NCBI GenBank assembly: GCA_010692425.1
Contig: JAAHHJ010000002.1
Location: 186,001-250,000 of the forward strand
Direction: 5' to 3'
Source: Symploca sp. SIO3C6
GTDB taxonomy: Bacteria > Cyanobacteriota > Cyanobacteriia > Cyanobacteriales > Coleofasciculaceae
DNA: 64,000 bases
Numbering within the stretch: the stretch's first letter is position 1; each line of letters opens with the position of its first letter. Below are positions 47,038 through 55,339 of this stretch, piece after piece. The position numbers were made by a program, and so were the translations under genes. The notes below the pieces were generated by a model. It had not been told where the DNA came from. It worked only from the letters and a program-made list of their open reading frames with translations, and did no database searches.

Positions 47038-48288
47038 TTAATTTAGAGCTTCCAGATAATCCCGCACACGATTACGGCGTTTTGGTTGCCGCAACTTTTG
47101 CAGAGCTTTGGCTTCAATTTGACGCACTCGTTCGCGAGATAACTCCAGAGCACGACCAATTTCCGCTAGGGAATAAGGATGACCATCTCCCAAGCCAAAT
47201 CGCATCCGAATCACATCCCGCTCACGGGTAGTAAGGTCTGCCAGTAATTGATGCAAGTCCCTCTGTAGAGCCTCTCGCATCAAGACTTCTTCTGGAGAAG
47301 TCTCCTCAGTTTCGAGCAAGTCTCCTAATTCTGTATCCTTCTCTTTACCAACTTTGATTTCTAAAGACACAGAGCGAGGCACTCGCAACAAAACTTCCCG
47401 TACCTGCTCAGGAGTCATCTCTAATTCTCGGGCAATATCTTCGATATTTGGTGTACGACCTCTTTCCTGAGATATTTTACGCTGAGCTTTCTTGATTTTG
47501 TTGAGCTTTTCAGTAATATGAACTGGCAGCCGAATAGTACGACTTTGAGTCGCAATTGCTCTAGTGATGCCCTGACGAATCCACCAGTAGGCATAGGTAC
47601 TAAACCGATAACCTTTAGTGGGGTCAAACTTCTCTACTGCACGCTCCAATCCCAGAGTACCTTCTTGAATCAAGTCCAGAAGTTCCAAGCCTCGATTTTG
47701 ATACTTTTTCGCTACCGATACCACCAAGCGCAGGTTAGCCTTGATCATGTGTTCTTTGGAGCACACTCCCTGATTTTGGATGCTTTCAAGCTCCTTGACA
47801 CACATACCAGATAGCTCAGCCCAACGCCTTTTCCCAGCTGACATGCTTGGCTTTAGATTTTTTACTTCAATATTGGCAGCCGCAGCCCATCTTTCTAAAG
47901 AGGGACGGTGCCCCAACTGAGACGCTAAGCGATCATGGGCATCAATCAGCTCGACGAAGCGCGCAATAATTTCATCTCCTTGGGCGGCAAACTTACTGCG
48001 TAAGTCTAACAATCGCATATAGCGCTGTACTTTTTGAGCTTCGGAGACTTCCTCATCTCGCCTCAGTAAGCTAACCCGACCAATTTCCTGGAGATATAAG
48101 CGCACTAGATCGGTGGTGCGGCGATTGGCACTCTTGGAAAAGCTATTAACATCTGTACCTTCAAGTTCCGCATCAACTAGATCATCCACTGGTCCTTCTA
48201 CATCTTCACTTGTACCGTTGAAGTCGAAACTATAGGCAGGGGACTCGTGGTCTAATTCTGGATCGGCATAGAAAGGAGTGGCTGGCAT
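47038..48288 (-). CDS. sigC: RNA polymerase sigma factor SigC (group 2)
   Basis: 416 residues, the SigC length. Region 1.2 RTTDLVRLYLQEIGRVSLL (~58-76), 2.1-2.4 HMIKANLRLVVSVAKKYQNRGLELLDLIQEG and FSTYAYWWIRQGITRAI, region 3 KLNKIKKAQRKISQERGRTP, and region 4 with the HTH SLAEIGRALELSRERVRQIEAKAL. The opening MPATPFYADPELD is SigC-like. Group 2 factors adjust transcription to carbon, nitrogen and growth state. ATG 48288; the promoter gap upstream is 650 bp. Confidence 0.93.
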   Translation of the reverse strand: MPATPFYADPELDHESPAYSFDFNGTSEDVEGPVDDLVDAELEGTDVNSFSKSANRRTTDLVRLYLQEIGRVSLLRRDEEVSEAQKVQRYMRLLDLRSKFAAQGDEIIARFVELIDAHDRLASQLGHRPSLERWAAAANIEVKNLKPSMSAGKRRWAELSGMCVKELESIQNQGVCSKEHMIKANLRLVVSVAKKYQNRGLELLDLIQEGTLGLERAVEKFDPTKGYRFSTYAYWWIRQGITRAIATQSRTIRLPVHITEKLNKIKKAQRKISQERGRTPNIEDIARELEMTPEQVREVLLRVPRSVSLEIKVGKEKDTELGDLLETEETSPEEVLMREALQRDLHQLLADLTTRERDVIRMRFGLGDGHPYSLAEIGRALELSRERVRQIEAKALQKLRQPKRRNRVRDYLEALN

Positions 48289-48557
48289 AATGATCTCTTA
48301 CTCACGACCGGTGACAGCACCCGATGCTGGCGCGTCACACCTTACTACTAGAATTCCCACCCTTGATGACCGGATAACAGCGCTTATCTTTTTTTGAGCA
48401 GCCAGAGTTAAAAGTTTTAACTTTTAGCTCTTACCGGCATTTGCTGCTTAGACGTTGCTCAAGTATCAACCGCTACATCAGTTCGGCATTTCTACCGAAA
48501 GTATGCCTTCGGAAGGATGACTAGGCTTCGTTCTAAGGGATATTATAATCTGTTAAC

Positions 48558-48582
48558 TGATTATAGATAGTGACTATAATCA
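48558..48582. promoter_or_regulatory. Possible operator upstream of sigC
   Basis: TGATTATAG (48558-48566) and CTATAATCA (48574-48582) form a perfect 9-bp inverted repeat with a 7-base centre. With bulges, ATCTGT and ACAGAT extend it outward. It is a candidate regulator site; nothing shows which protein would bind. Confidence 0.3.
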
Positions 48583-48839
48583 ACAGATGTATTAATCTAC
48601 ATCACTAGTGAGGTAGATTCCTGAAGGATTGTCCAGATATTGAATGGAAATCCTCAAAAAAATTCCCCTGTCACCATACTTGCGCCTATAAGTTGCCTGT
48701 GTCAATGTATAGTTAGTAACTTAACTAATACTGAGGCAAGAAAAATGTATTGTCACAAAACTCTAATCCAGATTACTTAGTATTATTGTTGAGGTAGTAT
48801 CTAATCCAGAATTCTCTGAATATACAGAAGGTACTCCAG

Positions 48840-48875
48840 TCAACTACCCCCGAGACGCCAGAGTTGAAGCGGGGG
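48840..48875. repeat. IS200/IS605-like terminal hairpin remnant
   Basis: TCAACTA followed by CCCCCG (48847-48852) and CGGGGG (48870-48875) around a 17-base loop. The same TCAACT(G/A)CCCC opening occurs at 25425. It lies just upstream of the hypothetical gene at 48940. Confidence 0.45.
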
Positions 48876-48939
48876 CTTGAAAGAGTCAGTTTCCCTTTGT
48901 AGGCAGCACTCAATTAACACAAATGAGGAAAAAATTGTC

Positions 48940-49758
48940 ATGGGGCTTTTGATTATTGCAATTTGCCTTATAGCCCGACTTTGCCAAGTATCCTCACCTT
49001 GTTCAGAACCACAATCAGTACAGCAGACTCCTTCACCCCTCCTAAAACCTTATGCACTACCTGAGAGTAGTTGGGGTTGGTACCAGCATACTGTCTTAGA
49101 ATCAAGCATGTTCCCCAGGGAGCAAAGTAGGCGCACAATCTCTCGGCTTGCTAATACTTCGCTGCCAGAGTCGTGGGAAATTTTCAAGCAATTTCTAGAT
49201 GAGTTGGAGTGGTTAGTTGACAATCAATGTCGAACTTTTCCCAATGGTGTAGGCATTCCCGCATTTCAGACAGGAATAGCGAAACATCATGTTATTTATA
49301 TGCTCGGCGAACCTAATGGTACTTCACAGGGGTACTGGCCCAATACCACGACTGTGTTTTATGATTTAATACCCGAACAAATCAGCCTAGGTTTTATTTT
49401 TGACAAAGACTCTGGAGTGATCCGCCAAACTGAGGCATCCTTTACAGAAATAGTTGAAATCCCAGTTATTGTAAAGATTCTAAATGGTATGTTAGGCTGT
49501 CAGCTTAATGAAAAAATCGAAGAAGGTCTACAACGAGTTTGGCAGGGGGAGTCTCAGCAATACTATTTTCGTCTCAATGATATAGAAGGTGTAATTGAAT
49601 GGCAACAGCATCCTAATTTAGTTAGAGCAACTTGTTCAAACTTCGTAGCGCTTCCGGAAGTAGTGCAAACTCCACTCGAGTCATACTCCAAGCAAAAGCA
49701 AGCAACACCACAGAATATGCGACTCTATATAGGGATCTGGGAAGAAGACTTGCACTAG
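48940..49758 (+). CDS. Membrane-anchored or secreted hypothetical protein with BamE-like segment
   Basis: From ATG 48940 (MGLLIIAICLIARLCQVSS) 272 residues with a hydrophobic N-terminus. The segment GIAKHHVIYMLGEPNGTSQGYWPNTTTVFYDL resembles the (K)xxVxxxLGEP motif of BamE/SmpA-fold proteins, but the whole protein is not a known family to me. The frame runs upstream to a TTG at 48877. The next gene, 74 bp downstream, is YdcF-like, so the two may work together at the envelope. Confidence 0.6.
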   Translation: MGLLIIAICLIARLCQVSSPCSEPQSVQQTPSPLLKPYALPESSWGWYQHTVLESSMFPREQSRRTISRLANTSLPESWEIFKQFLDELEWLVDNQCRTFPNGVGIPAFQTGIAKHHVIYMLGEPNGTSQGYWPNTTTVFYDLIPEQISLGFIFDKDSGVIRQTEASFTEIVEIPVIVKILNGMLGCQLNEKIEEGLQRVWQGESQQYYFRLNDIEGVIEWQQHPNLVRATCSNFVALPEVVQTPLESYSKQKQATPQNMRLYIGIWEEDLH

Positions 49759-49832
49759 TAATAGATGCAGGCAAACTTCATACCTAAGATTAGAATAGTC
49801 GCCATGAATATGATTATGAAACTTTGCCAATC

Positions 49833-50480
49833 ATGGGTTTGAATCGTCGGCAAAACAAATGGGTGCTGATGTTTATAAATTTACTATTTGCTCTCATTTT
49901 TACTGCATTTCTCATCTGGTATATGCTCAAGAATGTTTACCTATTTCTGGCTATAAATTCTCCAATTAAAGCAGATATCTTAGTTGTCGAAGGCTGGATA
50001 CCTGACTATGCACTTAAAGAAGCAATTGATGAATTTAAAAATGGTGACTATCAAAAGTTAGTTACCACAGGATTGCCCCTAGAAAAAGGATACTATCTCG
50101 CCAAATACAAAAATTCTGCGGAGTTAGCAGCTGCCACTTTGATGGCACTAGCTTTTGAACAAGACAAACTAATTTCTGTTCCAGGACAAGCAGTTACCAA
50201 AAACAGAACAGCAGCTTCTGCTATTGCCCTACGAAGGTGGATACAGAGTTCAGACTTAAAAATCAAATCCATTAACCTTTACACATTCAGTACCCATGCC
50301 CGTAGAAGTTGGTTGATTTTTAAGCAAGCCCTTGCTCCCGAAATTAAAGTCGGCATCATATCTGTCGCACCACTTAATTATGAACCGCAACAATGGTGGG
50401 TTTCCAGTGCAGGATTTAGGTCTGTGATTAATGAAATAATTGCTTATCTTTATGCACGCTTTGTAGATTGGAGAGCCTAA
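49833..50480 (+). CDS. YdcF/DUF218-like membrane protein
   Basis: 215 residues: one N-terminal membrane helix (~12-35) then a DUF218/ElyC-SanA-YdcF-like domain: ADILVVEGWIPDYALKEAIDEFKNGDYQKLVTTG, KNRTAASAIALRRWI, NLYTFSTHARRSWLIFKQAL. The usual SxGR-type loop is degenerate. This family acts in envelope metabolism in other bacteria. I chose the ATG at 49833 (MGLNRRQNK) instead of the TTG at 49824. Confidence 0.75.
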   Translation: MGLNRRQNKWVLMFINLLFALIFTAFLIWYMLKNVYLFLAINSPIKADILVVEGWIPDYALKEAIDEFKNGDYQKLVTTGLPLEKGYYLAKYKNSAELAAATLMALAFEQDKLISVPGQAVTKNRTAASAIALRRWIQSSDLKIKSINLYTFSTHARRSWLIFKQALAPEIKVGIISVAPLNYEPQQWWVSSAGFRSVINEIIAYLYARFVDWRA

Positions 50481-50623
50481 AATACCGACTTAAAAATCCA
50501 TATTTTGCTTACAATCAAGACTTTTTTCTCGTTTCATATATCTGAAATGTTTCTGTCTAATTATACTTCCTGTCTGAAGTTTTAAACAAACAGTAATAAG
50601 TAACACATGTTTGGGTTTCCATG

Positions 50624-50652
50624 TATTACTTATTACTTATTACTTATTACTT
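50624..50652. repeat. Heptanucleotide tandem array at the futA stop codon
   Basis: Four units of TTACTTA/TAAGTAA. The futA stop codon (TAA, 50647-50649 on the minus strand) is inside the array, so the repeat begins at the last codon of the gene. A lone CAGTAATAAGTAAC lies at 50591. Confidence 0.85.
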
Positions 50653-51705
50653 CCAGCCAGCGCGGTCCATCAACTTAACTGCCTCAGCATTCTTTTCTCC
50701 ATAGGCTGCAACCTTGAACTTAGATTCTTGGAAATTACCAAATTCAGCGACGACAGCATTGGGTTTGATACCTTTAACAGCAGGAAACTCGTTGTTGCTA
50801 TTAGCAAAAATACCTTGTGCTTCTGGAGTTACTAAGTACTCCAAAAACTTAATCGCATTTTCCTGATTGGGAGCAGTTGCTACTACCCCACCACCACTGA
50901 TGTTAATATGCGTACCGCCTTCGCCGTCTTTCTGATTAGGGAAGAAAGCCTCAATTTTTGATGCCACTTCCTGATCCTCGGGTTTATCTGAGAGCTTGAG
51001 TCGGGCAACATAGTAACTATTTACAATTGCTACATCACACTGAGCCTCTGCTACAGCTCTAATTTGTGCAGTATCGTTGCCTTCTGGTTGGCGGGCAAAG
51101 TTAGTAACTAAGCCTTTTGCCCATTTCTCAGTTTCTTCAACCCCCTTGCTGGCAATTTTTTCAGCAACTAGGGACTGATTATAAATATTACTGGAACTGC
51201 GTATGCAGACGCGCTCTTTCCACTCAGGTGTAGCCAGTGCCTCATAGGTTGATAATTCCTCTGGCTTAACATTGTCCTTGTTATAGACGATAATCCGCGC
51301 CCGCTTCGACAAACCAAACCAGTAGCCTTCAGGACTGCGCAGGTTCTCCGCAATAGCAGAATTTAGTTTATCAGAGGAAATAGGCTGTAGGATGCCTTCT
51401 TGTTGAGCTCGCCAAAGATTACCAACATCAACAGTAATCAAAACATCAGCTGGACTATTTATTCCTTCACTTTTGATACGTTCAATTAGTTCCTCTGCTT
51501 TGCCCTCAATCAGCTTAACTTCGATTCCTGTTTCTTCGGTAAAGTTTTGATAAAGTTCATCGTCAGAGTCATAGTGGCGCGATGAGTAAAGGTTGATTTC
51601 ACCAGCATCGACTTCCTCGGGAGCTTTTTGATTGGCACATCCGGCTGCAACTAACATAATCAGTCCGGTAAAAATACCTACTAAGCCGCTTCTGTTGATT
51701 TTCAT
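50647..51705 (-). CDS. futA: Iron(III) ABC transporter substrate-binding lipoprotein
   Basis: 352 residues. A lipoprotein signal with lipobox LVAAGC (Cys23), then a periplasmic binding fold: INLYSSRHYDSDDELYQNFTEETGIEVKLIEGKAEELIERIKSEG, VLITVDVGNLWRAQQEG, the iron-ligand tyrosine pair in NSYYVARL (~234-236) and a final RAGWK. FutA binds ferric iron for uptake or intracellular protection. No permease or ATPase gene is adjacent. ATG 51705. Confidence 0.93.
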   Translation of the reverse strand: MKINRSGLVGIFTGLIMLVAAGCANQKAPEEVDAGEINLYSSRHYDSDDELYQNFTEETGIEVKLIEGKAEELIERIKSEGINSPADVLITVDVGNLWRAQQEGILQPISSDKLNSAIAENLRSPEGYWFGLSKRARIIVYNKDNVKPEELSTYEALATPEWKERVCIRSSSNIYNQSLVAEKIASKGVEETEKWAKGLVTNFARQPEGNDTAQIRAVAEAQCDVAIVNSYYVARLKLSDKPEDQEVASKIEAFFPNQKDGEGGTHINISGGGVVATAPNQENAIKFLEYLVTPEAQGIFANSNNEFPAVKGIKPNAVVAEFGNFQESKFKVAAYGEKNAEAVKLMDRAGWK

Positions 51706-51770
51706 TCAGTTCTTCTGTTTTTTTGCTAGTAACTTTTGAATGGAAGTAGATGCTAAAGAGACAGTGATTT

Positions 51771-51885
51771 GTCGTTCATGGTTCATGTTTGGTGCTTTAT
51801 GGCTCATAGTTCATGGGGTTTGTATTCGAATGTTGTGGTACACATTTCCAATGAACAATCAACAATGAGCTATGAACAGTCTTTC
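51771..51885. repeat. Palindromic dispersed repeat, copy 2
   Basis: Contains GTTCATGGGGTTTGTATTCGAATGTTGTGG and AATGAACAATCAACAATGA in pieces; aligned in reverse complement to the 14000-14105 repeat, sharing the GGTTTGTATTCGA-TTGTGGTA core. Lies between futA and dprA, where it may serve the futA promoter side only as spacer. Confidence 0.65.
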
Positions 51886-52010
51886 GCTGATTCGCCGTTA
51901 AACTTGAATTAATCACTTCTTTAGGAGAGATTGTATAAATAATGCTATTAATTATCAATTAGTGGTTTAGATTATTGATTATAATGTACTTTAAGTATAA
52001 GGAGAGTTGA

Positions 52011-53144
52011 TTGGTAGAAGAACGCGCCTACTGGTTAGTATGGTCACAAGTAACTGGCATTGGACCAGTATTGCTCTGTCGATTGCAGCAGCATTTTGGT
52101 ACTCTGGCAGAAGCTTGGTCAGCGCCAGCAATGGATTTGGGGGCAGTTGAGGGTATTGGCAAACAACTATTAGAGGCAATAGGACAAGCGCGATCGCAGT
52201 TAAATCCAGAAGAAGTACTTGAGCAACATGATCTCAAAAATCCTGACTTTTGGACTCCAGCAGATACTAATTATCCTCAATTGCTCAGAGAAATTCCTAC
52301 ACTACCACCAGTTTTGTACTATCGAGGGCAGGTTAATCTCCAGGAGAATCAAGCTATTAAGCCGACAGTGGGTATAGTTGGTACCCGTAATCCTACAGAG
52401 TATGGACGCCGGTGGACTCGTAAAATTAGCGCGGCTCTTGCTCAGCATGGCTTCACTGTGGTTTCTGGTATGGCTGCTGGGATTGATGCTGAAGCTCATC
52501 GCGGCTGTCTCGAGGCAGGAGGAAGGACAATCGCGGTTCTCGGTACTGGCATTGATATCGTTTATCCACCGCGTAATCAGCTGCTATATGAACAAATTCA
52601 GCAGCAGGGATTATTACTAAGCGAATATCGGGCCACAACTAAGCCCAATCGCCGTCATTTTCCCCAGCGCAATCGCATTATTGCTGGTTTGAGCCGTGCT
52701 GTCTTGGTAACGGAAGCCCCTAGTAAATCGGGGGCTTTGATTACTGCTTACCAAGCCAATGAATTCTGCCGAGATGTTTATGCCTTACCAGGTTCTTTAG
52801 ATAATCCTAATTCCTTAGGCTGCTTAGGGCTATTAAGCAGGGGAGCTCAGGTAATTTTGAGTGTAGGTCATTTGCTCGAGATGCTGGGAGCGCTACCCGA
52901 AGTTGATTCCCAAGACTCAGCAGTGCAACTATCCTTATTGACTCCAGAACAACCAAAGGTGGTGCCTAATTTAGAGCCAGAGCTGGCACAAGTGTTACAG
53001 GCGTTAACATTTGAACCTATCCTGTTTGATGTAGTTGTGCAGCAAGTAGGTTTGTCAACAGGGCAGGTTTCTGGAGCCTTATTACAGTTAGAATTACTGG
53101 GGCTAGTGTCTCAATTACCGGGCATGCGCTATCGGCGATGTTGA
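52011..53144 (+). CDS. dprA: DNA processing protein DprA
   Basis: 377 residues. N-terminal SAM-like domain (VTGIGPVLLCRLQQHFG, VEGIGKQLLEAIG), Rossmann-type DprA core (VGIVGTRNPTEYGRRWTRKISAAL, VVSGMAAGIDAEAHRGCL, AVLGTGIDIVYPPRNQLLYEQI, NRIIAGLSRAVLVTEAPSKSGALITA), and a C-terminal winged helix (~300-375). It loads RecA on incoming single-stranded DNA in natural transformation. TTG start at 52011 is the only upstream choice before the conserved ERAYWLVWSQ. Followed by GHL10 22 bp later. Confidence 0.95.
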   Translation: MVEERAYWLVWSQVTGIGPVLLCRLQQHFGTLAEAWSAPAMDLGAVEGIGKQLLEAIGQARSQLNPEEVLEQHDLKNPDFWTPADTNYPQLLREIPTLPPVLYYRGQVNLQENQAIKPTVGIVGTRNPTEYGRRWTRKISAALAQHGFTVVSGMAAGIDAEAHRGCLEAGGRTIAVLGTGIDIVYPPRNQLLYEQIQQQGLLLSEYRATTKPNRRHFPQRNRIIAGLSRAVLVTEAPSKSGALITAYQANEFCRDVYALPGSLDNPNSLGCLGLLSRGAQVILSVGHLLEMLGALPEVDSQDSAVQLSLLTPEQPKVVPNLEPELAQVLQALTFEPILFDVVVQQVGLSTGQVSGALLQLELLGLVSQLPGMRYRRC

Positions 53145-53192
53145 GAAGGCAATTAACAGGATACTTTGAAAGCTGTTCAAATACAGGATATG

Positions 53193-54407
53193 AACAGGAA
53201 ACTATATGATATTTTCAACTATTTTATGGGTTTGGGACTAGCTCTAACCCTAGTATTATTCTTGCTTAACAAATTTACTATCTCTGCCGATCCAAGTAAT
53301 TGGCAAACTACCCCAGCTTCACTCGAAATTAGGGGTGTTTGGTTAACCAATGTTGCCAGTGGTGTACTCTTTGCCCCTTGGGGGATTAAACGAGCTATGC
53401 ACCAACTATCTCAACTAAACTTCAATACCGTATATCCGGTAGTCTGGAACCGAGGAAGAACTTTTTACCCCAGCGTTATTGCCAAACAGGTTACGGGCAA
53501 AGCTGAAGAACCACTACTAAAATTGGCGCATCTAGGACAAGATACTTTAGCTGAGATCATCGAGCAAGGACATCGACAGGGTTTGAGAGTAATTCCCTGG
53601 TTTGAGTATGGTTTCATGGCACCGAAAAATTCTCAACTGGTCAAACTTCACCCAAACTGGCTTAGCCATAGTCAAAAGCCTTCCTCTGTTAGGGAAGTTT
53701 GGCTCAATCCTCTACACCCAGAGGTGCAGAAATTTATCCTCGAACTCATTATTGAAGTTGTCAGCAACTATGATCTCGATGGCATCCAATTAGATGACCA
53801 CTTTGGTATGCCCGTTGAGTTAGGATATGACCCTTTTACGCTCGGGCTTTATCAGCAAGAACATCAAGGCAAGAGTCCCCCCAAGGATCCTCATGACTCC
53901 CAGTGGATGCGCTGGCGAGCTCAAAAGATTACCAATTTCATGCAAGATATTTTTCAAGCTGTTAAATCTGTTAAGCCTGAGTGCTTGGTGTCTTTGTCTC
54001 CCAATTCCAAGAGTTTTGCCTACAGAAACTATCTACAGGATTGGCACAGTTGGGTAGAGCGTGGTTTAGTAGAAGAGTTAATCTTGCAGGTGTATCGCCG
54101 TGACTTGAGTAGTTTTCAGGCGGAATTAGTTAAACCAGAATTGTACTTTGCCCACTCTCGGATGCCATTAGGTGTGGCGATATTAACTGGAACACCAAGA
54201 CTTCCTGTGGCTATCGAGACAATCCAACAGCAGGTTCAAGTAGTACGCGATCGCGGTTTTGACGGCGTATCATTCTTTTACTGGGAGAGCTTGTGGGGTT
54301 ATATTGCTCCTGAGTCCCCTAGAAAGCGTCGTCGGGCTTTTATGGCAATTTTTTCCTCTCCAGAGGTAGTGCAGGGGGGCACTCAGGCAGAGCAATCTTT
54401 AGAATAA
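53193..54407 (+). CDS. Glycosyl-hydrolase-like 10 (GHL10) family protein
   Basis: 404 residues: N-terminal membrane helix or signal (~8-28) then a TIM-barrel GHL10 domain: LEIRGVWLTNVASGVLFAPWGIKRAMHQLSQLNFNTVYPVVWNRGR, VIPWFEYGFMAP, WLNPLHPEVQKFILELIIEVVSNYDLDGIQLDDHFG (catalytic acidic residues), GVSFFYWESLW at the end. Likely acts on a glucan outside the cytoplasm. I use the ATG at 53193; a TTG at 53166 is in frame. Same strand as dprA and the next gene, so possibly one operon. Confidence 0.88.
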   Translation, partial: NRKLYDIFNYFMGLGLALTLVLFLLNKFTISADPSNWQTTPASLEIRGVWLTNVASGVLFAPWGIKRAMHQLSQLNFNTVYPVVWNRGRTFYPSVIAKQVTGKAEEPLLKLAHLGQDTLAEIIEQGHRQGLRVIPWFEYGFMAPKNSQLVKLHPNWLSHSQKPSSVREVWLNPLHPEVQKFILELIIEVVSNYDLDGIQLDDHFGMPVELGYDPFTLGLYQQEHQGKSPPKDPHDSQWMRWRAQKITNFMQDIFQAVKSVKPECLVSLSPNSKSFAYRNYLQDWHSWVERGLVEELILQVYRRDLSSFQAELVKPELYFAHSRMPLGVAILTGTPRLPVAIETIQQQVQVVRDRGFDGVSFFYWESLWGYIAPESPRKRRRAFMAIFSSPEVVQGGTQAEQSLE

Positions 54408-54428
54408 TATCTATTGTCCACAGTACTT

Positions 54429-55064
54429 ATGATCAGAAATACTTTTTGGTGGCAGTGGGTGTTAGTAACCCTTGCCAGCTTTCTGGTGAGCTTACTCTTA
54501 ATTGAAATTGGCGAGAGACCTGACATCGGAACTTTTGAGGGTGTCATCGGCGGTAGTTTGATTGGCTTAGGTCAATCTCTTGTACTCTGGCGACGAATTT
54601 CCCAAGCCTGGTGGTGGATCTTCGCCAATATTATTAGCTGGGGCTTGATTGGTTCGAGTAGTCTTGGGGCCATAGGCTGGGTGGCACCTAGAACAGATCA
54701 AATTAACCTTAGATTGATCTACGGAATCGTAGATGGCTTACAAATTGGAGTTGTGTTGGGAATAGCACAATGGTTAGTATTCAAGAAGCAAATATCCAAA
54801 GCTTGGCGTTGGATCTTAGCCAGTAGCTGGTGCTGGTCAATAAGCTTGGCTTGCGGCTGGTTTGTCGGAGGAGTTTTACGTCAACTGACGCGCCTATTCC
54901 TAGGTGAAGTCTTTGGTTTAACTGTAACTTGGCTAATGGTTAGTATGACGACAGGGGCTGCCCTAATTTCGTTGCTACAGTATAGTAAAGCTCCCTACTG
55001 GATCAATAGGGGACGAATTTCTTCACCTGATCGAGCCAAGAAACCCACGCCAAATCAAAGATGA
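54429..55064 (+). CDS. Multi-pass membrane protein of unknown function
   Basis: 211 residues with about five or six hydrophobic helices, and two related tryptophan-rich segments (ISQAWWWIFANIISWGLI and ISKAWRWILASSWCWSISL), suggesting an internal duplication. Glycine-rich helix starts. No named family recalled with confidence. Starts 22 bp after the GHL10 stop; the frame extends to a TTG at 54414. Confidence 0.75.
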   Translation: MIRNTFWWQWVLVTLASFLVSLLLIEIGERPDIGTFEGVIGGSLIGLGQSLVLWRRISQAWWWIFANIISWGLIGSSSLGAIGWVAPRTDQINLRLIYGIVDGLQIGVVLGIAQWLVFKKQISKAWRWILASSWCWSISLACGWFVGGVLRQLTRLFLGEVFGLTVTWLMVSMTTGAALISLLQYSKAPYWINRGRISSPDRAKKPTPNQR

Positions 55065-55211
55065 TAGTGAGTGTAAGTAGATTACCCGGTTTTCGAGCCA
55101 AGTCCCCTCTTGCCAGTGGGGGGAATATCAGTTGCTGAATTAGAACTCCCTTTCCCCCTTAACATTCGCCAAGCAACAAAAAAACCAAAAATAACCTCGA
55201 GCGAGAGTTAG

Positions 55212-55231
55212 CCATTGGTTACAACCAATGG
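55212..55231. repeat. Perfect hairpin, probable left-end palindrome of the second tnpB element
   Basis: CCATTGGTT-AC-AACCAATGG, a perfect 9-bp stem, 110 bp before tnpB and preceded by AACCTCGAGCGAGAGTTAG. IS200/IS605 left ends carry one such palindrome. It could instead be a terminator of the upstream gene, though no T run follows. Confidence 0.55.
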
Positions 55232-55339
55232 TAGTGGAGCCAGATGCGGAATTTATTCCGACGATAATTTGACAAATGTTTTTGTTGTAAAATAATTTTA
55301 GGTATTAAAGAGGTTAAGCAATTAAAGGAGGTGATATTT

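Larger units (their letters stand above)
48289..48939. other. 650-bp gap between divergent sigC and a hypothetical gene
   Basis: No gene. It holds a 9-bp perfect inverted repeat at 48558-48582 and an IS200/IS605-like hairpin at 48840-48875. Promoters of sigC (minus) and the plus-strand gene must lie here but no box is clear enough to call. Confidence 0.5.

Noticed and set aside
55331-55339. GTG at 55331 as start of the second tnpB
   Set aside because: It lies inside the AAAGGAGGTGAT ribosome-binding site; the TTG at 55340 is at the right distance.
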